Counted from the stretch's first letter, positions 1 to 9,701 are shown. The stretch: DNA of 64,000 nucleotides from Solirubrobacterales bacterium (GCA_020438295.1 JAGQUV010000007.1:1-64000); one strand, 5' to 3'. A program made the numbers and translations. Notes: a model not told the origin generated them from the letters alone.

Positions 1-2
1 AG

Positions 3-281
3 TCCCTCCTGGCGGTTCTCGTCGCGTCGGTGGTCCTGGGCGCCGGGTGCGCCGGAACCGTGATCGATTCACAGAAGGCCGAGGATGCGATAGCCGACGA
101 CGTGGAGACCGCCACCCGGGTCGAGGTCGAGTCGGTCGTCTGCCCCGACGACGTGGAGGTGGACCCGGGGGCACGGTTCGACTGTGAGGTGACCACCACG
201 GACGGACGCCGGGCGGTGGCCGAGCTCCGGGTCCTCAACGAAGACGCCGACGTCCGCGTGATCAGGCTCAGGGGGCAGTAG
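3..281 (+). CDS. Lipoprotein with DUF4333-like domain (5' partial)
   Basis: The reading frame is open from the window edge. The visible N-terminus is a hydrophobic stretch ending in a lipobox V-L-G-A-G-C, with the Cys at bases 48-50, so it should be a lipid-anchored secreted protein cut at its 5' end. The rest is a small acidic domain with two cysteines (V-V-C-P and F-D-C-E-V) spaced as in DUF4333 proteins of actinobacteria. The role of that family is unknown. A GTG at 30 lies inside the signal peptide and is not the true start. Confidence 0.7.
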   Translation, partial: SLLAVLVASVVLGAGCAGTVIDSQKAEDAIADDVETATRVEVESVVCPDDVEVDPGARFDCEVTTTDGRRAVAELRVLNEDADVRVIRLRGQ

Positions 282-457
282 CCGGTCGACCCGCCGACGG
301 GCGGCACGCGTCGCATTCCACCACCTTGCGGGCGGCGATCGCACAGCACGGGGGCGAGTATTTGCGCAACAATCAGGTTTGGGAGCCCGATTAGGGTTCC
401 CTCAACAGTCCCAATCGCCCCTTCGTCCAGGGTCGCAATAAAGGAGTTAGAGCGTTC

Positions 458-2266
458 GTGAGTGAGACCACCGAGGCAAGCGCGCCGACCGACAACGCCA
501 GGCTGATCGCCTGGGTGGATGAAGTGGCCGAGTTGACCCAGCCCGACTCGATCCACTGGTGCGACGGGTCGGCCGAGGAGTACGACCGGCTGGCCCGGGA
601 AATGGTCGAATCCGGCACTTTCCGGCATCTCGACCAGGCCAAGCGCCCCAACTCGTACCTCGCTTCGTCCGACCCGGCCGACGTTGCCCGGGTTGAAGAC
701 CGCACCTTCATCTGCTCCGAGCGCGAGGAGGACGCGGGGCCGAGCAACAACTGGAAGGACCCGGAAGAGATGCGAGCCATCCTCGACCCGTTGTTCGAAG
801 GGTCGATGAAGGGCCGAACCATGTACGTGATCCCGTTCTCAATGGGACCGCTGGGCTCGTCGATCTCCCACATCGGAGTGCAGCTGACCGATTCGCCGTA
901 CGTCACGGTATCGATGCGGATCATGACCCGGATGGGCACCGGTGCGCTGGAAGTGCTGGGTGACGACGGCGAGTTCGTACCCTGTGTCCACTCGGTCGGC
1001 ATGCCGCTCGAAGAAGGCCAGGACGACGTCCCCTGGCCCAATAACGCCGACAACAAGTACATCGTCCACTATCCCGAGACCCGCGAGATCTGGTCTTTCG
1101 GCTCGGGGTACGGCGGCAACGCCCTGCTCGGCAAGAAGTGCTTCGCTCTGAGGATCGCCTCGGTCATGGCGCGCGACGAGGGCTGGCTGGCCGAGCACAT
1201 GCTGATCATCAAGGTGACCAATCCGGACGGCGACTTCAAGTACATGACCGGCGCCTTTCCCTCGATGTGCGGCAAGACCAACCTGGCGATGCTCGACCCG
1301 AGCCTCCCGGGCTGGACCGTCGAGACGATCGGTGACGACATCGCCTGGATGAAGTTCGACGAAGACGGTCGCCTCCGCGCGGTCAATCCCGAGTTCGGTT
1401 TTTTCGGGGTCGCCCCGGGGACCGGGGAGGAGACCAACCACAACGCGATCGCCACGATCCGGTCGAACACGATCTTCACCAACGTCGCAGAGACCGATGA
1501 CGGCGACGTCTGGTGGGAGGGCAAGACGGAAAAGGTGCCGGATCACCTGATCGACTGGCAGAACCACGACTGGACCCCCGATTCGGATTCGCCTGCCGCA
1601 CATCCGAACGCCCGCTTCACCACTCCGGCCGGACAGTGCCCGAGCATCGCCCCCGAGTGGGAGGACCCGGCCGGAGTGCCGATCGATGCCTTCCTGTTCG
1701 GCGGCCGGCGCGCGACCGTGGTCCCGCTGGTGACCGAAGCTTTCGACTGGAACCACGGCGTCTTTCTCGGTGCGACCATGTCGTCGGAGACGACGGCTGC
1801 CGCGACCGGTGCGATCGGTGAATTGCGGTTCGATCCGATGGCGATGCTTCCGTTCTGCGGCTACAACATGGCCGATTACTTCGGCCACTGGCTGAAGGTC
1901 GGTGAACGCGAAGGCGCCATCCTGCCCAAGGTCTTCTACGTCAACTGGTTCCGAAAGGATGCCGCCGGGAACTTCATCTGGCCGGGATTCAACGAGAACA
2001 GCCGTGTGCTCGAGTGGATCTTCAACCGCTGCGACGGCCGGGGGGAGACTTTCGAGACCCCGCTCGGGCTGCTGCCGTCGATAGCCGACCTCAACCTCGA
2101 CGGGATAGAGATATCGGCCGAGCAGCTCGACGAGATCCTGACCGTCGAAGACGACGCGGTCAAGAAGCAGCTTCCGCAGGTCGAGGAGCACCTGGCCAAG
2201 TTCGGAGATTCACTGCCCGAGGGGATAACCGAGCAACTGGAGGCCCTGAAAGAGCGACTGGCCTGA
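458..2266 (+). CDS. pckG: Phosphoenolpyruvate carboxykinase (GTP)
   Basis: 602 residues, the usual length for GTP-dependent PEPCK, which converts oxaloacetate plus GTP to PEP, CO2 and GDP in the first committed step of gluconeogenesis. The nucleotide-binding segment with the family's reactive cysteine (Cys271, in M-C-G-K-T-N) is intact. The GTG start at 458 has a strong ribosome site, AAGGAGT at 441-447. A TAGGGT at 392-397 could be the -10 box. The gene sits near an ethylmalonyl-CoA pathway set, whose C4 products would need this enzyme to reach sugars. The next gene starts 16 bases downstream, so co-transcription is likely. Confidence 0.97.
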   Translation: MSETTEASAPTDNARLIAWVDEVAELTQPDSIHWCDGSAEEYDRLAREMVESGTFRHLDQAKRPNSYLASSDPADVARVEDRTFICSEREEDAGPSNNWKDPEEMRAILDPLFEGSMKGRTMYVIPFSMGPLGSSISHIGVQLTDSPYVTVSMRIMTRMGTGALEVLGDDGEFVPCVHSVGMPLEEGQDDVPWPNNADNKYIVHYPETREIWSFGSGYGGNALLGKKCFALRIASVMARDEGWLAEHMLIIKVTNPDGDFKYMTGAFPSMCGKTNLAMLDPSLPGWTVETIGDDIAWMKFDEDGRLRAVNPEFGFFGVAPGTGEETNHNAIATIRSNTIFTNVAETDDGDVWWEGKTEKVPDHLIDWQNHDWTPDSDSPAAHPNARFTTPAGQCPSIAPEWEDPAGVPIDAFLFGGRRATVVPLVTEAFDWNHGVFLGATMSSETTAAATGAIGELRFDPMAMLPFCGYNMADYFGHWLKVGEREGAILPKVFYVNWFRKDAAGNFIWPGFNENSRVLEWIFNRCDGRGETFETPLGLLPSIADLNLDGIEISAEQLDEILTVEDDAVKKQLPQVEEHLAKFGDSLPEGITEQLEALKERLA

Positions 2267-2282
2267 GCGCCGGGCGGACCCG

Positions 2283-3029
2283 ATGCTGGCGGTAATCGGC
2301 GGCAGCGGTCTCTACTCGCTGGATGGGCTGGAGGTAGAAGACCGCCGGACCGTCCTGACCCGCTTCGGAGAAACCTCGGGCCCGGTCGTGAGGGGCAGCC
2401 TCGGGGGGCGGGAGACGGTGTTTCTGGCCCGCCATGGCGAGGATCATTCGGTCGCCCCGCACCGAATCAACTATCGGGCCAACATCGACGCTTTGCGTGA
2501 GGCCGGGGGCGACCGGATCCTCTCGATCGCCACGGTCGGCGGGATCGGGCCAGGTTGCGTTCCCGGTTCGCTGGTCGTACCCGACCAGATGATCGACTAC
2601 ACGTGGGGCAGGGAGCAGACTTTCGCCGAGGCCGGTGATCCGGTGGTGCATACCGATTTCACCGAGCCGTACTCACCGGCGTGGCGGGCGGAGACCGTTG
2701 CCTCGCTTGTCGCGCTGAGCATCGAGCACATCGACGGCGGCACATATGCGGCGACCCAGGGACCGCGATTCGAGTCCGCGGCCGAGGTAGACCGGTTGCG
2801 GCGCGACGGTTGCGTGGTGGTCGGCATGACCGGCATGCCCGAAGCGGTCCTGGCCCGGGAGGCCGGGCTTGAGTATTCGGCGGTCTGCCCGGTGGGAAAC
2901 CTGGCCGCCGGGATCGGCAGCGGACCGCTGAGCGCGGATCAGGTGATCGAGGCTGTCGGGCCGGTCCTGGCCGCCGTGGGCAGGCTGGTTACGGACCTTC
3001 TCGGCCGCGCGACGACCGATCCGCGTTAG
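2283..3029 (+). CDS. mtnP: S-methyl-5'-thioinosine / thioadenosine phosphorylase
   Basis: 248 residues of the trimeric purine nucleoside phosphorylase (MTAP/PNP) family, which cleave methylthio-nucleosides with phosphate in the methionine salvage route. Visible family signatures are I-G-G-S-G-L-Y at the N-terminus, R-H-G near residue 57, H-R-I-N-Y-R-A-N, and G-M-T-G-M-P-E-A in the base-binding region. The M-T-G-M-P-E form is closer to the methylthioinosine-type enzymes of Pseudomonas than to the N-M-T-x-x-P-E of classical MTAP, so the true base could be hypoxanthine rather than adenine. It is 16 bases downstream of pckG on the same strand. Confidence 0.85.
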   Translation: MLAVIGGSGLYSLDGLEVEDRRTVLTRFGETSGPVVRGSLGGRETVFLARHGEDHSVAPHRINYRANIDALREAGGDRILSIATVGGIGPGCVPGSLVVPDQMIDYTWGREQTFAEAGDPVVHTDFTEPYSPAWRAETVASLVALSIEHIDGGTYAATQGPRFESAAEVDRLRRDGCVVVGMTGMPEAVLAREAGLEYSAVCPVGNLAAGIGSGPLSADQVIEAVGPVLAAVGRLVTDLLGRATTDPR

Positions 3030-3090
3030 CATCGACCCTGTCCGAAAACGAACCGACCGGCAAGGACCGGAATCGAGCGCGAGGAGAGCC

Positions 3091-4455
3091 ATGAGCCAGG
3101 AACAGACCAAGTACATCCTGCCGGAGTCTTCGATCCCGACGAGTTGGGTCAACATCCTGCCCGACCTTCCCGGTGAACCGCTGCCACCGCTGAGCCCGGC
3201 GACCGGCGAGCCGGCCGGGCCGGACGACCTTGCGGCGATCTTCCCGATGGAGCTGATCGCCCAGGAGATGTCGACCGACCCCGAAATCGAGATACCGGAA
3301 GAGGTGCGCGAGATCTACCGGCTCTGGCGACCGACCCCGCTGATCAGGGCGCGCCGGCTGGAGAAGGCCCTCGACACGCCGGCCCACATCTACTTCAAGT
3401 ACGAAGGAACTTCGCCTGCCGGTTCGCACAAGCCGAACTCGGCCGTCGCCCAGGCTTATTACAACCGTGAGGCCGGGATCGAGAAGCTGGTCACCGAAAC
3501 GGGGGCCGGCCAGTGGGGATCGGCGCTGTCGATGGCCTGCCAGATGTTCGGGATCGCGTGCGAGGTGTTCATGGTCGGCATCTCGTACGACCAGAAGCCC
3601 TACCGCCGTTCGATGATCGAGACCTGGGGCGGAACGGTCCACCGCAGCCCGTCGGACCTGACCGAGGCGGGCCGGTCTCAGGCCTCGCATCCGAGCGGCA
3701 GCCTCGGGATCGCGATCTCCGAAGCGGTCGAGGTGGCGGCCGGTTCAGGCAACGCCAACTACGCGCTCGGCTCGGTGCTGAACCACGTCTGCCTGCACCA
3801 AACGGTGATCGGCCAGGAGGCGATCGAGGCGATGGAGCTGGCCGGCGAATATCCGGATGTGGTGGTCGGCTGCGTCGGCGGCGGATCCAACTTCGCGGGG
3901 CTGATCTACCCGTTCCTGCGCGAGAACCTGAACAACGGCCGCGAGACGCGGTTCCTGGGGGCCGAGCCGACGGCCTGCCCCACCCTGACCCAGGGCACCT
4001 ACGCGTACGACTTCGGCGACACGGTCGGGATGACTCCGTTGATGCCGATGTACACGCTTGGCCACGACTTCGTGCCGCCGCCGGTCCACTCGGGTGGCCT
4101 GCGCTACCACGGTGACGCACCCAGTCTCAGCGCGTTGGTCAAGGCAGGCATGGTCGAGGCGACCGCGGTCCCACAGGGCGCCGCATTCGATGCGGCGGTG
4201 CGCTTTGCCCGGGCGGAAGGAATCATCCCGGGCCCCGAGCCGGCACACGCGCTCAGGGCTGCGTTCGACGAAGCCGAAGCGGCCCGTGAAGCCGGCGAGG
4301 AAAAGGTGATCCTGGTCGGGCTGTCCGGGCACGGGCACCTCGACCTGTCTGCCTACGGGGCGTTCCTGGCCGGCGAACTCGAGGACCTGGAACTCCCACA
4401 GGACGAGCTCGATGCGGCGCTCGCCGGCCTCCCCGAGGCCCCTTCCATCGCCTGA
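3091..4455 (+). CDS. trpB2: Tryptophan synthase beta-like PLP enzyme (TrpB2)
   Basis: 454 residues, longer than TrpB1 and typical of the TrpB2 subgroup, which joins indole and serine, often without a TrpA partner. The PLP lysine is Lys114 in G-S-H-K-P-N-S, and the phosphate-binding glycine run appears as V-G-G-G-S-N. No trpA lies nearby, which fits a TrpB2 acting as an indole-scavenging enzyme. The ATG at 3091 is preceded by a purine-rich GAGGAGAG site. Assignment to the family is firm; the physiological substrate is inferred. Confidence 0.9.
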   Translation: MSQEQTKYILPESSIPTSWVNILPDLPGEPLPPLSPATGEPAGPDDLAAIFPMELIAQEMSTDPEIEIPEEVREIYRLWRPTPLIRARRLEKALDTPAHIYFKYEGTSPAGSHKPNSAVAQAYYNREAGIEKLVTETGAGQWGSALSMACQMFGIACEVFMVGISYDQKPYRRSMIETWGGTVHRSPSDLTEAGRSQASHPSGSLGIAISEAVEVAAGSGNANYALGSVLNHVCLHQTVIGQEAIEAMELAGEYPDVVVGCVGGGSNFAGLIYPFLRENLNNGRETRFLGAEPTACPTLTQGTYAYDFGDTVGMTPLMPMYTLGHDFVPPPVHSGGLRYHGDAPSLSALVKAGMVEATAVPQGAAFDAAVRFARAEGIIPGPEPAHALRAAFDEAEAAREAGEEKVILVGLSGHGHLDLSAYGAFLAGELEDLELPQDELDAALAGLPEAPSIA

Positions 4456-4495
4456 CCACGACGCTCGATCGGGTGTTGCACCCGCAACCTTGAGG

Positions 4496-5827
4496 GTGCG
4501 AACGGTTTTCGGTTGCGTGGGGCCGAACCGGAAATCCGTCAGCCCGCTGGGCGGCGGCGGGCGCACGATCGCGCGGGGGCTCTTGACCGCCGGCGCTCTC
4601 CTGCTGACCGCGATCATGGGGTCGACCTTCGCAGCAGCCGCGGGCGCGGCATGGCAGAAGGAGGCGGGAATCGAGTACGGAGAGGTAGGGGGGAGGCACG
4701 GAAGCCTGAACCAGTTGGACCTGTACGTGCCGACCGGCGGGCCGGCCGGTCCGGAGACGGGCAGGCCGCACGGTCCGAGGCCGGTCGTCGTCTACGTTCA
4801 CGGAGGGGCTTGGATGAACGGGGACAAGGAGAACAGGATCACCGACAAGGCGAAGCTGTTCACCGACGCCGGCTACCTGTTCGCCAGCGTCAACTACCGG
4901 TTGTCGCCCGACATCTCCTCGGGGTCACCCGACTTCGACGCAGATCGGGTCAGATTCCCGAACCATCCGGACGACGTCGCTCGGGCAGTCGCCTGGATAG
5001 CCGACCACGCGGAAGCGTATGGCGGCGATCCCGACTCGATCCTGTTGATAGGACATTCGGCAGGAGCGCACCTCGTTTCGCTGGTCGGCACGAACCCGGA
5101 GTTCATGAAACGGGTAGGAGTCGCGCCGAATCAGGTCATCGGAGTGGTTTCACTCGACACCGCGACGTTCGATATCTCCGAAGACGCGACCCCGGACGGT
5201 TCCATTCCGGGGCAGCGCGCCCTTCTCCTCTGGAACGCTTTCGGCACGCCGGCCGAGGAAGCGGCGAATCCGGGCTGGAATGCAGCTTCGCCCCTCCTGC
5301 ACGCGGGGTTGAACGATCCCCGGCACCTGTTCGTCACCCAGGCGGCCAAAGCGAATCGGATCGAGGCAAACCGCGAGATGGCTGCCGCGCTCGGCCAGGA
5401 TCCCGACGGGGTGGTCACGGTCCCGCTGGATCACGCGGGGATCAATGCTGCGGTGGGTGCCCCCGGTGACCCGAGCGGCGAGAGTGCCGCGATCCTGGAG
5501 TTCATGGGCCAACGGGTCGCGGCCCACCCACCGCTCCGGGTATCGATCCGGAAGCGTCCGGGGAAACGGGTCAGGATCGGCCGAAAGGCCCGCAAGCGCA
5601 GGGTCGCCTTCAGGTTCCGCGCCAACCGGAAGCCGGGACGGTTGAAATGCCGGATCGACAGCCGGAAGTTCAAGCGGTGCCACTCGCCCGAGCACTACCG
5701 CCTGCGCCGGGGCCGCCACGTCTTCCGGGTCCACGCGGTCTACCCGAGTGGCCGGACCTCACCCGAACGTAAGGTCCGCTTCCGGATCGTCGCCGGGATC
5801 GCCGCCGACGCTGAAGTCCGGCCCTAG
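4496..5827 (+). CDS. Secreted alpha/beta-hydrolase (esterase) with C-terminal beta-sandwich tail
   Basis: A signal peptide ([11 protein letters not shown]) is followed by an alpha/beta-hydrolase domain of the BD-FAE/HSL kind: oxyanion motif Y-V-H-G-G-A-W and nucleophile elbow G-H-S-A-G-A, with His in the late D-H-A-G segment. After about residue 320 comes a very basic tail rich in R and K, with a C-x-I-D-S...C pair and a G-R-H-V-F-R-V-H-A ending. This resembles the short beta-sandwich repeats that close many Thermoleophilia extracellular proteins. The frame runs up to 4412 inside trpB2; GTG 4496 or GTG 4517 are more likely starts because they lie downstream of trpB2 and give a compact signal peptide. 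It is convergent with mcl, and the two stop codons share the bases CTAG. Confidence 0.75.
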   Translation: MRTVFGCVGPNRKSVSPLGGGGRTIARGLLTAGALLLTAIMGSTFAAAAGAAWQKEAGIEYGEVGGRHGSLNQLDLYVPTGGPAGPETGRPHGPRPVVVYVHGGAWMNGDKENRITDKAKLFTDAGYLFASVNYRLSPDISSGSPDFDADRVRFPNHPDDVARAVAWIADHAEAYGGDPDSILLIGHSAGAHLVSLVGTNPEFMKRVGVAPNQVIGVVSLDTATFDISEDATPDGSIPGQRALLLWNAFGTPAEEAANPGWNAASPLLHAGLNDPRHLFVTQAAKANRIEANREMAAALGQDPDGVVTVPLDHAGINAAVGAPGDPSGESAAILEFMGQRVAAHPPLRVSIRKRPGKRVRIGRKARKRRVAFRFRANRKPGRLKCRIDSRKFKRCHSPEHYRLRRGRHVFRVHAVYPSGRTSPERKVRFRIVAGIAADAEVRP

Positions 5828-6873
5828 AAGCCGTACTGCTGCTTGAGCTCCGGGTCTTTTGCGGCCAGCATCTCGGCCAGCTCGACCATCACCTTGCACT
5901 GTTTCCAGGTGGCATCATCCTGCATCTTCCCGTCGATCATGTGAACGCCGCGGCCGTCGGGGATGGCCTCGATCACCTTCTTCGCGAACAGCACCTCGTC
6001 GGCCGGCGGTGAGAAGACCTTCTTGGCGATCTCGATCTGGACGGGGTGAAGGGACCAGGCGCCGACGCAGCCGAGCAGGAACGCCGCGCGGAACTGCGTC
6101 TCGCAGCCCTCTACGTCTTTGATGTCACCGAACGGACCGTAGAAAGGCAGGATGTCGTTGGCGGCGCAGGCGTCGACCATGCGGGCGATCGAGTAGTGCC
6201 AGGGATCCTGCTGGGCGGTCACCCGTGAGGCCTCGGGGTCATCGGCGTCGGGGTCTTCCATCGAGCGGTAACCGGGATGGCCTCCGCCGACCCGGGTCGT
6301 CTTCATCCGCCGGGATGCGGCGAGGTCGGCCGGGCCGAAGCTCATCCCCTGCATGCGGGGGCTGGCCGCCGCGATGTCTTCCAGATTGGTCACGCCCTGG
6401 GCCGTCTCGAGAATGGCGTGGACCAGGATCGGCCGCTCGACCGAGGCTTTGGCTTCGAGCTGGGCCAGCAACTGGTCGACGTAGTGGATGTCCCACGGAC
6501 CTTCCACCTTGGGCACCATGATCACGTCGATCCGGTCCCCGACCTCGGTGACCAGCGTGGTCAGGTCGTCCAGCACCCAGGGGCTCTCGAGCGAGTTGAT
6601 CCGTGTCCAGAGTGGGGTCCCGCCGAGGTCGGCCTCACTGGCGACCTTGACCAGGCCGGCGCGGGCGGCCTCCTTGTTGTCGACCGGGACCGCGTCCTCG
6701 AGGTTGCCCAGCAGAATGTCGGCCTGCCTGGCCATGTCGGGGACCTTTGCCGCCATCTTCTCGTTCGATGCATCGAAGAAGTGGATCATCCGGGACGGTC
6801 CGAACGGGATCTCGGTAACCGGATCCGGCGCACCGATGGCCATCGGCTTGAAAAAGTTCCTGGGGTTGCGCAA
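5824..6873 (-). CDS. mcl: L-malyl-CoA / beta-methylmalyl-CoA lyase
   Basis: 349 residues of the HpcH/HpaI (CitE-like) aldolase family. In the ethylmalonyl-CoA pathway this Mg-dependent enzyme splits beta-methylmalyl-CoA to glyoxylate and propionyl-CoA, and malyl-CoA to acetyl-CoA and glyoxylate. From memory the protein is close over its whole length to Chloroflexus Mcl: [11 protein letters not shown] near the start, [29 protein letters not shown] and M-I-D-G-K-M-Q-D-D at the end. I chose the TTG at 6873 because AAGGAG (6878-6883, minus strand) sits 4 bases upstream and the resulting N-terminus matches the family; a GTG at 6909 would add 12 residues. Confidence 0.9.
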   Translation of the reverse strand: MRNPRNFFKPMAIGAPDPVTEIPFGPSRMIHFFDASNEKMAAKVPDMARQADILLGNLEDAVPVDNKEAARAGLVKVASEADLGGTPLWTRINSLESPWVLDDLTTLVTEVGDRIDVIMVPKVEGPWDIHYVDQLLAQLEAKASVERPILVHAILETAQGVTNLEDIAAASPRMQGMSFGPADLAASRRMKTTRVGGGHPGYRSMEDPDADDPEASRVTAQQDPWHYSIARMVDACAANDILPFYGPFGDIKDVEGCETQFRAAFLLGCVGAWSLHPVQIEIAKKVFSPPADEVLFAKKVIEAIPDGRGVHMIDGKMQDDATWKQCKVMVELAEMLAAKDPELKQQYGF

Positions 6874-6877
6874 GCTG

Positions 6878-6883
6878 CTCCTT
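6878..6883 (-). promoter_or_regulatory. Ribosome binding site that fixes the mcl start
   Basis: Read on the minus strand this is AAGGAG, 4 bases before the TTG codon at 6873. It lies inside the longer frame that begins at GTG 6909, so it argues for initiation at the TTG. Confidence 0.6.
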
Positions 6884-6984
6884 CGATTCGTGTTTTCTGG
6901 CCGCGCCACCGGCGGCGCGCGCCGTGATGACCGGCGCGACCGTATTTATATGGGTTCGGCCGCTCCGGTGGTCGGGGCGGGCGC

Positions 6985-6990
6985 TAGGGT
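6985..6990 (+). promoter_or_regulatory. -10 box TAGGGT, leaderless start
   Basis: TAGGGT ends 6 bases before the ATG at 6997. Transcription would start at or next to the start codon. No clear -35 hexamer is visible. Confidence 0.45.
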
Positions 6991-6996
6991 GGCGGA

Positions 6997-7467
6997 ATGG
7001 AGTGCACCGTCCGAGAAGCCGCCGCCGGCGAGGAGGAGGAGATCGTGCCGCTCTACGAGTGGCTGTTCGCGGCTCCGGGTACCCGTCCGGCCGGCTGGGA
7101 CCCGGAGTGGGCAGCCCGGGCGCTGAAGACCGCGATCGAGGACCCGAACAGCGTCGTGTTCGTGGCCCAGGAGGAGGGCGAGGGGGAGCTGCTCGGCCTC
7201 TGCAGCGCCTACATCGACCTACCCTCGGTGCGCTACGGGGAACGGTGCTGGGTGGAGGATCTGACGGTCGACCCCGATTGCCGGTCGGCCGGGATCGGAA
7301 GCCGGCTGCTCGACGCGGCCGAGGCGTGGGGGCGCGGAAAGGGGGCCACCCACCTCGAACTCGACACCGGGATCGCCAGGGTCGACTCCCAGCTTTTCTA
7401 CGAGGCGCGAGGCCCGGTCACGACCAGCATCTGCTACCAGTGGAGGCTGGATTCCCCGGGTCCCTGA
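6997..7467 (+). CDS. GNAT-family N-acetyltransferase
   Basis: 156 residues with the GNAT core: a beta-4 strand ending in V-E-D-L-T-V-D-P and the acetyl-CoA pyrophosphate loop seen as C-R-S-A-G-I-G-S-R-L-L (R-x-x-G-x-G/A type), about residues 95-105. The C-terminal F-Y-E-A-R-G-P-V segment fits the final strand of the fold. The acceptor substrate cannot be read from sequence. It lies divergently from mcl, with a leaderless-type promoter of its own. Confidence 0.8.
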   Translation: MECTVREAAAGEEEEIVPLYEWLFAAPGTRPAGWDPEWAARALKTAIEDPNSVVFVAQEEGEGELLGLCSAYIDLPSVRYGERCWVEDLTVDPDCRSAGIGSRLLDAAEAWGRGKGATHLELDTGIARVDSQLFYEARGPVTTSICYQWRLDSPGP

Positions 7468-7558
7468 CCCCGTTATCCTTCAGCTTCTTTCCCGTTCGCC
7501 CACCCGAATGACCGCACTTGGGTGAGCCCCATTTCCCCAGACCCTTCAAGAAGGAGCC

Positions 7559-8767
7559 ATGTCCCAAGCGAGCTACCAGGAGATGACTGAGGACCAGAAG
7601 GCGATCATCGAGATGGTCCGCCAGTTCGTCGACGAGCAGATCATTCCGAACGCCGAGCAGTACGACCACGAGGACAAGTTCCCGGAGCCGATAGTCGAGC
7701 AGATGAAGGAACTGGGCCTTTTCGGGGTCACCGTGCCCGAGCAGTACGGCGGCATGGGACTGGACCTGACCACCTACGCGATGATCGTCGAGGAGCTGTC
7801 CAGGGGCTGGATCTCGATCTCGGGCGTTGTCAACACGCACTTCATCGGCTCCTACCTGCTGATGAAGTTCGGCACCGACGAGCAGAAGGAGACCTTCCTG
7901 CCGAAGATGGCGACCGGCGAGATGCGGGCCGCTTTCTCCCTTTCCGAGCCGGAGACGGGTTCCGACGTCCAGGCGATCAAGGCGAGCGCCAACAAGGACG
8001 CCGACGGGAACTGGGAGATAAACGGCCAGAAGATGTGGGTCACCAACGGTCTCGGCTCGAGCCTGGTCTTCGTCCTCGCCAAGACCGACAGCAAGGCCGA
8101 CCCGCCGTACAAGGGCATGACCTGTTTCATCACCGAGAAAGAGCCCTGGGTGGAGACCAATTCCGGCGAGTTCGCCGGGCTGACCGTGCCGCCGAAGATC
8201 AAGAAGATGGGTTACAAGGGCGTAGAGTCGACCGAGCTGGTCTACGACGGCTACCGCTGCCCGCCGGACCGCATCCTCGCTGGTGAGGAGGACGGCCTCG
8301 GCAAGGGGTTCAGCCAGATGATGGATGCGCTGGAGGTCGGCCGGGTCAACGTGGCCGCCCGCGGCGTCGGGATCGCCCAGCGTGCCCTCGAACTGGCCCT
8401 GCGCTACAGCCAGGAGCGCAAGACCTTCGGCAAGCCGATCGCCCAGCACCAGGCGATCCAGTTCAAGCTGGCCGACATGGCGACCAAGATCGAGGCAGCC
8501 CGCCTGGTCACCCGCAAGGCCTGCCGGATGAAAGATGCCGGCGAGCGGTCCGACCTCGAGGCCGGGATGGCCAAGCTGATCGCGTCGGAGACCGGCAAGG
8601 AGTGCGTCGAAGACTGCTTCCGGATCCACGGCGGCTATGGCTATTCGAAGGAGTACGAGGTCGAGCGCCTGTACCGCGACGCGCCGTTGCTGCTGATCGG
8701 AGAGGGGACCTCGGAGATCCAGCGCATGGTGATCGGCAAGAAGTTGCTCCAGCGCCACAAGATCTGA
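7559..8767 (+). CDS. mcd: Acyl-CoA dehydrogenase, probable (2S)-methylsuccinyl-CoA dehydrogenase
   Basis: 402 residues with all three acyl-CoA dehydrogenase domains. FAD- and substrate-contact motifs are visible (A-F-S-L-S-E-P-E-T-G-S-D, M-W-V-T-N-G, G-R-V-N-V-A-A-R-G-V-G-I-A), and the catalytic base is Glu382 in I-G-E-G-T-S-E-I-Q. Location in the same region as mcl, mch, ecm and ccr, together with the S-R-G-W-I-S-I-S-G-V-V-N-T-H segment, points to methylsuccinyl-CoA oxidation to mesaconyl-CoA. It lacks the roughly 150-residue N-terminal extension of the proteobacterial Mcd, so a general short-chain acyl-CoA dehydrogenase is the alternative. AAGGAG lies just before the ATG. Confidence 0.8.
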   Translation: MSQASYQEMTEDQKAIIEMVRQFVDEQIIPNAEQYDHEDKFPEPIVEQMKELGLFGVTVPEQYGGMGLDLTTYAMIVEELSRGWISISGVVNTHFIGSYLLMKFGTDEQKETFLPKMATGEMRAAFSLSEPETGSDVQAIKASANKDADGNWEINGQKMWVTNGLGSSLVFVLAKTDSKADPPYKGMTCFITEKEPWVETNSGEFAGLTVPPKIKKMGYKGVESTELVYDGYRCPPDRILAGEEDGLGKGFSQMMDALEVGRVNVAARGVGIAQRALELALRYSQERKTFGKPIAQHQAIQFKLADMATKIEAARLVTRKACRMKDAGERSDLEAGMAKLIASETGKECVEDCFRIHGGYGYSKEYEVERLYRDAPLLLIGEGTSEIQRMVIGKKLLQRHKI

Positions 8768-8783
8768 GCCACGGCCCGGCGGA

Positions 8784-9254
8784 TTGAGGACGGTCCGGCA
8801 GACGGTGGTCCAGAGCAAGGCAGAGACCCCGGAGGAATATCTGGACGGCCTGCGCGAGGGCCGTCGGGAGGCGATCGCCGCGGTCCGCCAGGTGATACTC
8901 GACAACCTGCCGGACGGCTACGAGGAAGCGATGCAGTACGGGATGTTGAGCTACGTGATCCCGCTGGAGCGCTACCCCGAGACCTACAACGGCCGGCCGC
9001 TCGGCTACGTCTCGCTGGCCTCTCAGAAGAACTACATGTCGCTCTATCTGATGGGGATCTACGGCGAAGTGAACGGCCGCAACTGGTTCGAGGCCGAGGC
9101 CGACAGGCGGGGGGCCAGGCTCGACATCGGCAAGGCCTGTGTCCGGTTCAGGAAAATCGAGGACCTGCCGCTCGATCTGGTGGCCGAGGCCGTGGCGAAG
9201 ATCGGGGTAGACGACTTCATCGACAGCTACGAGCAGAGCCGGTCGCGGAACTGA
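8784..9254 (+). CDS. DUF1801-family protein
   Basis: About 150 residues matching the DUF1801 (YdhG-like) fold: an N-terminal helix L-R-E-G-R-R-E-A-I-A-A-V-R-Q-V-I, then M-Q-Y-G-M-L-S-Y-V-I-P and Y-V-S-L-A-S-Q-K-N-Y-M-S-L-Y, with a C-terminal L-I/V-x-K-I-G-V-D-D segment. The family has no established biochemical role. The start is uncertain: TTG 8784 or GTG 8805, neither with a clear ribosome site. It lies 16 bases after mcd and is probably in the same transcript. Confidence 0.7.
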   Translation: MRTVRQTVVQSKAETPEEYLDGLREGRREAIAAVRQVILDNLPDGYEEAMQYGMLSYVIPLERYPETYNGRPLGYVSLASQKNYMSLYLMGIYGEVNGRNWFEAEADRRGARLDIGKACVRFRKIEDLPLDLVAEAVAKIGVDDFIDSYEQSRSRN

Positions 9255-9283
9255 ATCGGCCTGTTCCCTGATAAACAGTCTCC

Positions 9284-9649
9284 ATGGCATCCACCGCACA
9301 GCTGATCGAGAGCGCCGTAATCCACCTCCAGGAGGAGGTTCCGGCGCTCAAGAAGCTGAAGCTGGTCTTCGGGCTCGACCTCAGGGCAAAAGGGGACACC
9401 CAGACCTACCGGGTCGAGGTTCCGGGGCCGAAGGTGAGCAAGGGACGGGGAGAGGATGAGCGGTGCCGGGTCGAGATCGACCGGGCCCAGTTCAATCAGC
9501 TGGCCGACGAGAAGAGCACCGTCGGGTCCTACCGGAAGGCCGCAGAGACCGGTCATATCCGTTTCGAAGGCGACCCCAACGTCAGGAAGCTGATCGTCAG
9601 GGTCTTCGAGACCCACGAGCAGCGGGCCAAGCTGAAGAAAGTCCATTGA
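9284..9649 (+). CDS. Small SCP2-like protein
   Basis: 121 residues with a mixed alpha/beta pattern resembling sterol-carrier-protein-2 domains: strand K-L-V-F-G-L-D-L, strand T-Y-R-V-E-V-P-G-P-K-V, V-E-I-D-R-A-Q-F-N-Q-L, a helical stretch, and the G-x-I-R-F-E-G-D-P ending typical of SCP2. It lies between mcd and the MaoC hydratase, so lipid or acyl-CoA binding is a reasonable guess, but no catalytic residues can be named. Confidence 0.55.
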   Translation: MASTAQLIESAVIHLQEEVPALKKLKLVFGLDLRAKGDTQTYRVEVPGPKVSKGRGEDERCRVEIDRAQFNQLADEKSTVGSYRKAAETGHIRFEGDPNVRKLIVRVFETHEQRAKLKKVH

Positions 9650-9701
9650 GAACCAACCAGGGCCGCCGGAGCGGCCCCACGACAAGGAAAGCCACCAGAC
9701 G

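Noticed and set aside
839-2191. A 450-residue open frame antisense to pckG.
   Set aside because: High-GC DNA leaves the antisense frame open; pckG on the other strand has full family motifs and a ribosome site, and the antisense translation shows no family pattern.
7418-8905. A 495-residue antisense frame across the Mcd-like gene.
   Set aside because: It is a compositional mirror of a clear acyl-CoA dehydrogenase, with repetitive L/G/D/R-rich translation.
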